Assembly (NCBI GenBank): GCA_030295235.1
Contig: AP026123.1
Location: forward strand, 2,046,001 to 2,110,000
Source: Fistulifera solaris
Taxonomy: Eukaryota; Bacillariophyta; Bacillariophyceae; Naviculales; Stauroneidaceae
DNA: 64,000 nucleotides
Reading direction: 5' to 3'
Part shown: positions 21,765-31,656 of the stretch, one piece after another
How the letters are laid out: each line of letters opens with the position of its first letter
Numbering within the stretch: position 1 is the stretch's first letter
The notes under the pieces: generated by a model
The model's input: the letters and a program-made list of their open reading frames with translations, nothing else
Told to the model about the DNA's origin: nothing
The model's database searches: none
Position numbers and translations under genes: made by a program

Positions 21765-22331
21765 TCTGTTGCCTAATGGTAGTCTTCAACCTCTAAGCTC
21801 CTACGTTATGAATGCATGCAATACCAGGTACTACGTAAAACGAAACAAACGTTGATGTTTTGTTGATGACACGAGCTTTATTCCGTCGGCGATAGGAAGG
21901 AGCAAAAAGAAAAATGCCGCTCAAAACAAAAATAGCCAGACACTCGCAGCTCGCAGTACTCAATGTCCCAGTATCATCCAGTCACCAGTCACCAATCACC
22001 AATGCCATGTCACTACATATTGTAGCACAGTGCAACTGTGAATCTTGAACCATTTACTTAAGCCCCACATGGCGCGCTCCTGCCTCCTGCCCCAACAGTA
22101 AGCCTTACCAGGTAAAATCCACTCCCATCTTTGGCTATGATCTCTGAAGCCAAAAAAGCAGGTCTCAAATAAATTACCGAAGACTTTCCGAGCTAGCAGC
22201 TGAAGACTTAAAAAAAAAAAACAAGATTGAAGATGCAGCCTTTGAGGCACAAGACAGGTACCAGGTAGACACATCTGTCGTGTCATGAACGTTAGTGCTA
22301 ACTAGACCTAATTTTTGAGTCGGTTTGCCAA
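21765..22331. other. Intergenic, no gene seen
   Basis: The spacer between two putative paralogues holds an A12 run near 22211-22222 and short tandem TCACCAG/TCACCAA units near 21978-22000. Confidence 0.5.
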
Positions 22332-24014
22332 CTACATTAGAAGCCGGAACGACGTATTTTCAGGTATGCAGCTTGCCGTATCATCCTCATCGTATCCACA
22401 AATTTTTTCAATATCTACTACTGTGTGAGAGATGTCAATTACACGAGGCATACCAGGAGGTAGATTGGCACTGCAGTCGGAAAAAGAATTCTCCTCGACA
22501 ATCTCATCAATTTTTGGCCACACTTTGGTGTTGCTCCCAAAGGTACTAAGAGAGTTCATGGACAACATGGACAACCTTCTCTTAGCACTCGTTCGCTTCG
22601 ACGAAACGTAACTTTCCAGTTGTCGCAAAGTATGTTTGAGTCGTTGTATCTCTAGTTCCTTGTCTTCGGCGTTCCGCATCGCATCTGCGGCAATCGACAC
22701 AATCTGAACGGCAAGCTCCTCTTGGCGGAGAACCAAGGAGTCTATCAAATGGGCGACGCGGTTTATTCCCAATTGACCCAGATCGGAACAATCGAGAGAC
22801 GAAAACGAATCAGACAACTCTCCCCCCTACTAGGGATGAATCGGATGCATAATGAGTTGATGCATTGGAAGCTGCAGAAGTTTGTTCGTCTCCACTTTTG
22901 ACTCGAGAAAGGTAACTCTTCTTTAACTTTCGGAAGGAGAGCAATGACCCATCGTCTTTCGTGGCAGTAGACGCCTCCGAAGCATCTTCGCCGCGACAGG
23001 CGGCCAAGGGAATTCTCTTCTTTCTATTCTTTTTCTTCAACCTCTGAAGGAACGTTGGTTTTACTTCAATTTCGAGTTCTCTTTCGTCCGCAAGTTTTGC
23101 CATACCCAACGCCAATTCACCGAGTGCTTTCGAGATGTCATGCTGAGACTGGAGTAGCTCTGTGAGAACTCGAGCGGAATTTTGCTTTGCATCGGATTGA
23201 CCACTGAGTTTTAATCGTTCATCTAACACTGGTGTTTGCGAGAAACAAGAAGCTGACATTTCGAATTCGGTTTGCGTCGTAGAAGCAGGCGCAAACATTG
23301 TAACACTGTCACCCAGACAAGATTCGAGCTCACACGGAGACAGCTGATCAACAAAGAGAGAATGCTCAACACCTTCCCCGGACGACGAATCGAGTATCGC
23401 TTCACCTAGACTAGAGTTACTCTTTATTCCACTTGTCGTGGAACGAGCACCAGAATTCCCAGCCAGAATTGTATTGATCCTTTCAGCAAGTTCTGTGTCG
23501 TTGAACCTCTTTTCCCACTGAGTAGAAAGTCGATGCGATCAGCGAGATCTGTGTCGTTCTGATCATCCAGCTGAGGGGTTCTGCTGTCGACACTAGAACG
23601 AGGAGAGTTTGATTCCGATGGTTGCAAACGATTTGGTTTGAAAGACTGGCGGAGTTTATCTCGTCTCGATATGGACTTTTTCAAAACGTTTTTGGAATCT
23701 TTTGTTGGAGGCTGTCCACCTGGATTCTTCTTCGCTTCGTCTGAATATACGAGATTTGTGGCACATTCAACAATCGCTTGTTCAGGATGGCTCCAAGAAA
23801 CATCGTGCGATGTACTGCATTCAGTATACAACGTCGCATTCGACGCACTTCCATCGGGTGATGTCAGAGTCTGGGTCTGAATTTCTGTTCGGTCTATGTT
23901 AGGATCACCTTTGATTTCGCGCGGAGCATCAAAGTTTTTCTCCCCGCGTGAATCTGAGCTTCTTTTCAGTAAGCCGCCAACCGAGTTTCTTCGAAATACA
24001 TTATGCAGTTTCAT
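22332..24014 (-). CDS. Paralogue of the LA..I...L.G repeat protein, two frame breaks
   Basis: The gene starts at ATG 24014. The first segment (to 23424) ends at the repeat DLADRIDFLLSG. The T4 run at 23510-23513 appears one base short; beyond it another repeat, ELAERINTILAG, is in frame on the same strand, continuing to 22810. The C6 run at 22822-22827 appears one base long; beyond it the protein continues to 22332 with helical segments (LIDSLVLRQEELAVQIVSIA and ELEIQRLKHTLRQLESYVSS). The product would be about 560 residues. Low complexity, the repeat and the coil near the end match the layout of the 20199-21764 gene. Function unknown. Confidence 0.55.
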
Positions 24015-25098
24015 TATAGCGAGAGAGCCGTTTGTGTGCGTAGTCGTTTGTAAACGTTCGATCGATTATGTTCTTGGGGAGCGATGTAATTGCCGAACGA
24101 CACGTCGTCTTGGGAGAGTCTCTAAACTTTTTAAAAAACACTGCTAGAGTGAAAGAATTGGGTGATGCGAAAAATGCAGCCCTCCTGTACAAAATTTACA
24201 GCTTGTTCATCAGCAGACTTGAGCCATCGAAAGCTACATGTGCATTGTGCATTTTAGTTTGATAAACGAAAGTGAACGATGAACGATCGAACCAACAAAA
24301 AGCGAAACGCGAAAGATGAGTTCTCTACTTTTTGAAGTCGGCTATAATGTGAAAATGCGGGAAAGCAAGAATGCGGGAATGCGTTTGCTGTTTGCTATGT
24401 AATTTTTTCAGAAGCTGCACCGTCTCCAGTCTCCAGTCTCCATCCAGTACGGAAGATTGTCAGATCGGCAAGACGTCTACTTTTGCAGTACTTTTTTTTA
24501 GATAGACAATGGCACGAAACACGAAATTAAAAAAATACAGTAAATCAATCGAGAGACGGAGACGGTACTTGATTTCCATTGACCAGACATCGAAGTATCG
24601 AACTGGAATGTATTAATTGATAGACAATAGACAATAGACATCTTGCAAAGTTGGTCGTTGGTCGTTGGTCGCGTTTTGCGTTTTGCGCTCCACGTCGGAT
24701 TAAGAATTAAGCCATGTTCCGTTTAGCGTTTAGCAAAAAGACTACAAGTAAATACAGTAGAGTTGTTAAGCCCTGGCAATGATCTACGAAATGACACATT
24801 TCTTACTTCTCACAGATTAAATCAATCACGAACTGAGTTACGAGGGTTGTGATTGCCTGATTATTACGTCCAGTATATTGCCCCACTCAATAGTTCATTC
24901 ACAACTCACAACACACGGGACACGCGGCCACGAGTCCCGAGAAGAACACAATTTCTATTCATTCTCCATAGAAAAATCTGCCTCTCGGCTCTCGGTAGAC
25001 TACATTACCTCCGGAGTTCTGAACATGGTAACGTAGTTACAATTTGAGTTCGATAGACTAGAATAAAAGTGTTTAGTGTGTGGTAAACTTTAATGACT
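24015..25098. other. Intergenic, simple repeats only
   Basis: No gene seen in about 1.1 kb. There are CAGTCTC repeats near 24427-24443, ATAGACA repeats near 24621-24640, GTTGGTC repeats near 24653-24672 followed by GCGTTTT units, and an otherwise AT-rich background. Confidence 0.55.
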
Positions 25099-26261
25099 TT
25101 AAATATGGTGAACTTTCAATTTTACGAAACGTTCTTTACCAAACATGTCAAAGTGAGAGCTCACAAAAGCGACATGAGGATGACAGGCTAAGAGCTCTCG
25201 AAGGATAGCAGGCTGACTGGGATCCACTTCCATCCAACATGTGGCTGATGCATAGCACCAGTAGGGTAGTTTTTCGATAATGTCACGGATCACATCCAAA
25301 CCATCTTCTGAAAGACCCGACAGCGCTTGATGACTTTCATAATCTTTGACTTCTTTGTCGAGTTCCTTCATGTCTTCTGAGGGGGATGTAAGGTGGATTG
25401 CTGACCACTAAATCGAATCGACGGTCAACCACAAGGTCTTGAGCAGTGCACAACTGTGCGTCGTACTGCTCCTTCCATTGACTCCCGAGAACTTGTAGAG
25501 CGTTTTCTTGCGACGTTTGTACTGCAACGGGCTCCAAATCAATCGCGGATACGTGCAGGTAAGGAAACTTGGCGGCTAACGAGATACCAATGCATCCGGT
25601 ACCGCACCCGACATCGAGAATGTGCTGAATGGATGGATTTTCCGCGATTTCTTGTGCGACCAACTCGACCAGTTCTTCCGTTTCCGGCCGCGGGCATAAA
25701 AGCGGCGCCCGTACGCGAAACGTGTAGTCTAGAAAATCCCATTTGCCGATAATATACTGAATTGGCTCCTGTCGTTTGCGGCGTTGTAGTTTATCGGTTA
25801 ATTCTTCAGCTTCCTGCTCGGTGAGCAAACGACATGCCAGTTCCGCCAAATGTTGTGGGATAGCGTGCTGATTTGTAGCAATCCAAGTCAAATCTTTATA
25901 ACCAGTCGTCCACGGTAATCCTAGTACATCCGCTAAGATGTTAGTGACAGACACCGTGGCTTGTTCGTCTTCGATATCTTTCAAATCATGAATGGCGTGT
26001 GCGAGGACGAGCGCTACCGACATACCCGACGGATAAACACTGCCGTCGTGCAAACCCTTTAGCGAACTAAAAAAATCTCTCCAACAGCTTCCTTTCGGCA
26101 AAGATCGCGTCCAACGTTGTCGGAGAAAAGACGCCTGACGAAAATGGGTAAACGAAAAACCAGAGGTCAACACGGGATGTTGGCGACTCCGTGTCAGACC
26201 ACCGCTCCAAAAAAAGTAGTCCAATTAGCCTTGAATTGCGTTTTCGCATAGTAAATTGCAT
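25099..26261 (-). CDS. PrmC/HemK-type release-factor glutamine methyltransferase
   Basis: The core has the PrmC N-terminal helical region (YIIGKWDFLDYTFRVRAPLL, then CPRPETEELVE), the SAM-binding motif ILDVGCGTGCIGISLA and the catalytic NPPYIP. The enzyme methylates the Gln of the GGQ motif in translation release factors. Two single-base breaks are inferred: the G5 run at 25381-25385 is one short just after NPPYIP, after which the C-terminal part (open from 25371) resumes. The A7 run at 26209-26215 is one short near the start; if corrected, the frame begins at ATG 26261 or 26249 with an Arg-rich leader suited to organelle import. An organellar (mitochondrial or plastid) role is therefore inferred. 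The product would be about 385 residues. Confidence 0.85.
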
Positions 26262-26639
26262 CTTCTTACTCAGATTGGTGATTTTGTCAACAAGTCAGAC
26301 AGCACTTCTCGAATGTGTGCAAAAGGGTCGGCAGAGAAGGCGAAAGCGGAATAAAGCGGACGAACAACCACCATCGTTCCGTTTGTCGCAGCAAAACCGA
26401 AAGTGTATTCATTTAAGCAGTGTCGCCCTTTAGTATTTCTGTTATTAAAGTAATGAGTACCACTAAGATTGCATTTCGGATTGTTGCTAACACGGCACGT
26501 GTATTTCGCCAAAAATCGACGAACGATGCAAACAACGGTCACTTAACGCAAAACACAAAACATTCGCATTTTTCCACTTCATCCCTTGTGACCGGTATTA
26601 TTCATTTTCATCGGCTGTTCATTCTCATAAAGTTAACAA
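26262..26639. promoter_or_regulatory. Divergent promoter region, PrmC / prolyl hydroxylase
   Basis: The two genes face away from each other across 378 bases. No motif was recognised. A 113-residue plus-strand frame starting at 26420 overlaps the hydroxylase start and has no domain. Confidence 0.4.
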
Positions 26640-27868
26640 ATGAGGAAATTGCTATTGCTGTGGATGTCATGTGTGTTCGCACGAGCGCTCGAGGAACAGA
26701 CGTGTCTATTGAGCAACGACGGATCGTGCCTGCCCGAGGATCTACCTCCGATTGTGGATGAGTATATTGACGTCGGCTTTGGTGATAGGCAGCAAGTTAC
26801 CGGCTCGCAAGAAACTATTGACGCAACAATGAAGCAAATACGTGAAATGGTTCGGTACATGCAAGGTACCGTCATGAAGGATCCGTCTTTCGAGGAGATT
26901 AAAAATGAATGCGCCAATCGCAATGAGCTCTGTGCCTATTGGGTAAGGTAGAAGGTCTTGTGCGATTGCTCCGGAGATCCATGATAAGACTCACATCTAT
27001 CGCTTCTATTGCGTAGGCATCGGTCGGGGAGTGCGAAGCTAATCCTAAATACATGAAAGTAACTTGTGCGCCCGCGTGCTTGACTTGTGATCATTTGAAA
27101 TTCGAAACACGATGTCCAGTTGATGAAGAATATTTGAAAGAAGGAATTTGGGGCCCGGGAGATCTCGATAAGATGTTCCGACGCATTGTGAACGAGTACG
27201 AGAACGTGACGGTCATGTCGAGTCCTGAAATGCGCTTGGAGACTTACGCGTATGACAATCCGCCTTGGGTCGTGGTGGTGGACGACTTTTTGACTGATGA
27301 AGAGTGTCAGGCGCTTATTGACTTGGGTGCAGCGAGAGGATACGAACGATCGAAAGATGTCGGAACACGAAAGTTTGATGGAACATACGGATCGGTCGAA
27401 AGTACGGGCAGAACGAGTAGCAATGCCTGGTGTGTCGACGAGTGCTACGAAGATCCCATCGCCAAACAGGTTTTAGATAAATTAGAAAAGCTCACGGGCA
27501 TTCCGGATGCCAATGCCGAGTATTTGCAGATGCTCAAGTACGAAGAGTCACAACGATATGAATCGCACCATGACTATATCATTTTCCACAGCCGTCGAGC
27601 ACAAGGTGTGCGAATTCTGACAGCATTCCTGTATTTGAACGACGTAGAAGACGGAGGTGGCACGCATTTTAACACGCTGGATCTAACCTGTATGCCCAAA
27701 AAAGGACGAGTTTTGCTTTGGGCATCGGTGAAAAATGACAAGCCCCATGAGAAAGACCGAAGGACGATGCACGAAGCTCTACCTGTGCTCAAAGGCATTA
27801 AATACGGCGCTAATGCTTGGTTTCACCAGAGAGATTTTAAAGCGCCGTTTGCCAACAATTGCATTTGA
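26640..27868 (+). CDS. ShKT-domain prolyl 4-hydroxylase
   Basis: Exons 26640-26942 and 27017-27868 join in phase through a 74-nt GT-AG intron, giving 384 residues. The protein starts with a signal peptide (MRKLLLLWMSCVFARA). A Cys-rich ShKT domain spans the intron (about 91-125, from CANRNELCAYW to CAPACLTC). The 2-oxoglutarate/Fe(II) dioxygenase domain starts near VVVVDDFLTDEEC (about 185). Iron ligands are HxD in HHDYI (H285, D287) and the distal His in TMHEALPV (about 353), with the oxoglutarate-binding Lys ten residues later in GIKYGANAW. The protein is expected to act in the secretory pathway on proline-rich wall or matrix proteins. Substrate is inferred from family only. Confidence 0.9.
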
Positions 27869-28009
27869 GCAAACCGGTTAAATGTGGATAGTTATGGTAA
27901 GTTAGGTCACACCTTTAATTTCGTTCAGAGTTTTAAACAAAACTAGCACCACATTCATGACAACGTTAACTAATTAAGATGCTGAATATCATGCCATGAA
28001 TATAATCTT

Positions 28010-30112
28010 CTACGCTTCAGGCTGAGTATCACCGGACTTGCTTGGGTATTCTAGCACCGCATGCTTGTAGATGATATCTTTGGGAGGGTCGATTTCCGGA
28101 AGCGATCGCACCAGTTGCTGCCATTCTGCGGTGTCACGACCATTGTGGTGCCACGGGCGTACCTCCGTAGGTAATCCGTGCTCCGCCAAATTTTCCCATG
28201 CACACTCTCTCCACGAAACATCGCGATAGATTTGCGGTTTCATGCCAAAGAAGTCGATGAGCAACCGCGTTTCTCGGCATCGGAGCACCACGTTGTCCAC
28301 GCGCACAAACAAACGAGCTAGAACGTACGCGCAGGTCGGCATCACTCGGAGTTTCACAGAATATTGCGCTTGTCCATTATCGTGTAAATCATCCTCGTAT
28401 ATCACGATATCATCAAAGAAAAGAATGGGAATTGACTGATCTGTCAAAAGTTCCATCCTCATTCCCGATTCATCGAGCTCGACCCATTCCCCTCCTTCGA
28501 CTGTGCCACAGTAGGGCGTACTGAAAGTCCAATCGTAGTGGAATACCGACGAGCTGTGCTCGTTGGTCGTAATGTGCTTTCGTCGGGATTCCCACTTCTT
28601 CGCATCGCTGGATTTGATGACATTCACCCCTTGATAGGGAAGACGACTCATATGTGGGATCATACTGTGGCACTGGGCCCAGCTATTCAGAGCAGCTGTT
28701 GCGTCCCAACTCAGCCAAACTCCATTACCTTCCAAAGCAACGTGTGCCACGTTGAAGACCATTTCTGGGAGGCAAATCCTGCGCAACGGCTTGGGTGTGC
28801 TCGGTGATTGGGCCATTTCTTCCATTGACTCACCGTTCTCCTTGTACCAGGCTTCGTTTGCAATTGGGCCTTGACTGGTTCCGATGTAAAAACCAGCAAT
28901 GGTGACACCAACAAGAGCACCTTCCCACATGATTGGCTTGGCATACTGTTCGAGCCTGGTCGACACATGTCGCTTTTTGGAGATATCGTTCGGGATAGAA
29001 GTTTGATCATTAGAAGCAACCGGCAACTCGCTAGGAGCTTCCACTGCAGGGGCCTTTTTGGCATAGTCTGCTTCTTCATTCTCTTCTTCAAATACAAGAA
29101 TACCTTGGGACGCTTGCATGAAAGCATCTTCTTCTGGATCGCCATCCTCATCATGTGAATCTCCGTTTGTCTGGCGAGGACTTACGGTATCAATTCCCAA
29201 ATCCTTCGCCAGAGTGCCATCTTGGTGTGACATGTCAAACAACTCCCATCCACCCCAGTAAGAATTCGTATTCCCCACAGAAACGAAAATGCGCGGGTAG
29301 TCTCTCTGTCTGTAGGACAAAGCCATGAGCTCATTGCGGGCAGGATGTCCTGGAGCATCGGCATTCACCTCCTCGAATGGGATATTCTCTTTACGAAGCA
29401 CAGCAGCTATTTGTTCTTGATAAGACACTTGCTCCTTAGTAGTCGATTCCAATGATGTTAGGACAAGAACCTTTACAGGGCTCTTAATTTGCACAGGAAC
29501 AGGATTCGCTACTTCTTGTTGAACTGGACCTGTCATGACAGTGTCCTCATCGGCGTTGGCGTTAGCTAACCGTGCTTCTTCACCCTTAGCTCTCGTTTCG
29601 CTAGCACGCTTGGCATCAGCAGCAGGGACTTCGTCTTCCAACCATGTTTCGTGAACATGGATCCAGCTGAAAGGCTTCGTCTTATCTTGCCGATACAACA
29701 AACAAGTGCTCAAGCGACCGAACTGTTGCGTTTGGTTGGCGTCCATATCGCCGCTGGCGCTGTCGTCCATTTCTTGCTGCCAAGACTGCCATTCTTCGTA
29801 AGTTACGAGGAACTTGTCTCCGTCACTCCATATCAATTGTACGTTGTAAATGTCAATTTCGAAGACACGATCGTGGTAGCAACCGTATTTGTCTTCGAGA
29901 TGCCCGAGGAGAATCTGCCGACCCGACAAAAATTGACCATTCGGCGCTACGTGCGAAAACGAATCGGAAAGTCGCAAACGCAGTTCTTCCTGAAGCTCCT
30001 CGAGAGCACGTGTTCCTCGAAACCATTGCACGAAGAGACCATGTAAGTCTTCGACTTGCTCGGCACACAGGCCTTCGAGCTCGGTTTTGTCCAGATTTTT
30101 GGGAATTGACAT
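28010..30112 (-). CDS. Three-domain fusion: SnoaL-like, SH3BGR/thioredoxin-like and TIP41
   Basis: This is one uninterrupted 700-residue frame. Residues ~20-160 resemble a SnoaL/NTF2-like cone domain (LFVQWFRGTRALEE, then LTYEEWQSW-type strands and FSWIHVHETW). Residues ~213-305 resemble an SH3BGR/glutaredoxin-like fold (VKVLVLTSLEST, then YPRIFVSVGNTNSYWGGWE). Residues ~445-620 are a TIP41-like domain (LPEMVFNVAHVAL, FHYDWTFSTPYCGT, PILFFDDIVIYEDDLHDNG, LRVMPTCAYVLARLFVRVDN). TIP41 regulates PP2A-type phosphatases in TOR signalling. The other two domains have no obvious reason to be linked to it. There is no intron or frame break. The acidic linker between 310 and 345 separates domains 2 and 3. 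Confidence 0.83.
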   Translation of the reverse strand: MSIPKNLDKTELEGLCAEQVEDLHGLFVQWFRGTRALEELQEELRLRLSDSFSHVAPNGQFLSGRQILLGHLEDKYGCYHDRVFEIDIYNVQLIWSDGDKFLVTYEEWQSWQQEMDDSASGDMDANQTQQFGRLSTCLLYRQDKTKPFSWIHVHETWLEDEVPAADAKRASETRAKGEEARLANANADEDTVMTGPVQQEVANPVPVQIKSPVKVLVLTSLESTTKEQVSYQEQIAAVLRKENIPFEEVNADAPGHPARNELMALSYRQRDYPRIFVSVGNTNSYWGGWELFDMSHQDGTLAKDLGIDTVSPRQTNGDSHDEDGDPEEDAFMQASQGILVFEEENEEADYAKKAPAVEAPSELPVASNDQTSIPNDISKKRHVSTRLEQYAKPIMWEGALVGVTIAGFYIGTSQGPIANEAWYKENGESMEEMAQSPSTPKPLRRICLPEMVFNVAHVALEGNGVWLSWDATAALNSWAQCHSMIPHMSRLPYQGVNVIKSSDAKKWESRRKHITTNEHSSSVFHYDWTFSTPYCGTVEGGEWVELDESGMRMELLTDQSIPILFFDDIVIYEDDLHDNGQAQYSVKLRVMPTCAYVLARLFVRVDNVVLRCRETRLLIDFFGMKPQIYRDVSWRECAWENLAEHGLPTEVRPWHHNGRDTAEWQQLVRSLPEIDPPKDIIYKHAVLEYPSKSGDTQPEA

Positions 30113-30650
30113 TCTGCTTCCTGCTGCCGCCGGCTTTTAATATAAGTTGTTAATGCAAAGTATCACTAAACGAAAAGTAAACAAGAAACAAGCTTGATTG
30201 GCAATTGCCTCCACCTCTTGTGTGTTTGTTGACAAGATCCGCTTGACGTTGCGGTCATCGATGATCGATGATGACCGCGAAAAATGTTAAGGATTTTTGG
30301 TGCGTGCGGTACCGTACTGTACTGTATAGAGTAGAGACCGTAGGGCTACTTATAGTGCGGTACTCAGTTTCAGTCGCGGTTCGATGGACTTTTCCAAAAA
30401 AGCGAAAAAAGTCCACCAGTGACGGGATTGCGTTTTCGTTTTAGGCGACTGCCTTTGATCCCCGCACATTTTGGGCTATACTGACTTTTGGTGTGACTTC
30501 TATTATTTAGGGTGAAGGCATTGCTGTGCCTGCGCGCGCAGCAAAGAGCGGCGCGGTCGGCGATGACGTGTGACACGAGAGACGCGAGGTTGAAAGAATT
30601 ACTGTATTGATCGGCATTTTTTTGCTTCCAAAACAAAACGAACGTGAATA
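30113..30650. promoter_or_regulatory. Divergent promoter region, TIP41 fusion / PLA2
   Basis: The spacer is 538 bases between divergent genes. It contains GATGATC repeats near 30257-30275 and a run of GTACTGTACTGTA near 30308-30322. No gene seen. Confidence 0.4.
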
Positions 30651-31424
30651 ATGAAGAAAGTAGTTCTTTTATTGACGCTCTCTTTTATCAATGCTCAAGG
30701 TCAGAAGAAAACAATTAATGTAAACGACCTGGGCGAGCTCCGCGGACTATTCGACGCTCTTTCCGGGGCCTCACAACAAGCAAAGGACGGTTCCTGTCCT
30801 CACAAATGCGAAGACGACTTGTTTCCCGTCCCAAAGAAAAGAATACGGCCGTATTCTAACGGCTGCAGCGTGCCCGAAAGTATGAGAAAAGGCTTGGGCG
30901 ATTATTCGTATTTTGAGGTGTGCTGCGATTTGCATGACGCCTGTTATATGAGCTGTGGTGTACACAAACCGCTGTGCGAGAGCGAATTCCAGAAGTGTAT
31001 GAAACACCAATGCAAAAAGATGAAATCAAAGGGACAAACTCAGGAATGTGATAGTATGGCTAATTTATTTGTAACAGGTACATCCATCTTTGGTTGTAAA
31101 GGTTACATGGAACTACAAGATGAAGGTTGTGACTGTGTTGCTCGAGCTGACGCAGAAGCCCGTGCGAAAGAGTACGCGGAAGAGTTCTACGCTACCTACA
31201 ATGGTACACATGCACTACCGGAGTCTTTCACGAGCCTTTATTTTGACCTTTCGCCCAAAAGGAACCGAGAGGACGTGATCAAAAAGTATGGAGAGATGTT
31301 CTTTCGACTCTACAGAAAGTATCCGCAAGCAATTCATGTCATTTCGCGTGATGGTAAAAGTGGAAGAAAGAAATCAAGCCAGTTTCAGCCACCCTCTTCG
31401 AATGTTATCAGCGATGAATTGTAA
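30651..31424 (+). CDS. Group XII-like secreted phospholipase A2
   Basis: The protein has 257 residues. A signal peptide (MKKVVLLLTLSFINAQG) is followed by a Cys-rich core. The catalytic motif is CCDLHDACYMSCG with His95 and Asp96, and the calcium-loop equivalent is NGCSVPE near residue 70-76, the variant seen in group XII enzymes rather than the YGCYCG of group I/II. Later Cys-rich segments (CESEFQKCMKHQCKKM, GCDCVARADAEARAKEY) fit the family. The C-terminal Ser/Lys-rich extension is not typical. It would hydrolyse the sn-2 ester of phospholipids outside the cell or in the secretory pathway. It lies convergent with the DGDG synthase gene. Confidence 0.87.
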   Translation: MKKVVLLLTLSFINAQGQKKTINVNDLGELRGLFDALSGASQQAKDGSCPHKCEDDLFPVPKKRIRPYSNGCSVPESMRKGLGDYSYFEVCCDLHDACYMSCGVHKPLCESEFQKCMKHQCKKMKSKGQTQECDSMANLFVTGTSIFGCKGYMELQDEGCDCVARADAEARAKEYAEEFYATYNGTHALPESFTSLYFDLSPKRNREDVIKKYGEMFFRLYRKYPQAIHVISRDGKSGRKKSSQFQPPSSNVISDEL

Positions 31425-31656
31425 TCATAAAGCGTTGTACAGTAATATCAGCAGGCGAACAAAAAACTACAGTTTTGTTGCATTTAAATGGTAGAATACA
31501 ATTGCAGCACTAAAATAAACACTAAGAATACTCAAGCCATCGAAGTGACCGATACTTGCCGCTCCATCTGATACTGAACTTGGTTTGCGACTGGTCCACC
31601 GCCCAAAAATTTGCGTATAACATCGCCGCTGCGCCCTTTTCCGAGTTTGTAGTGGA

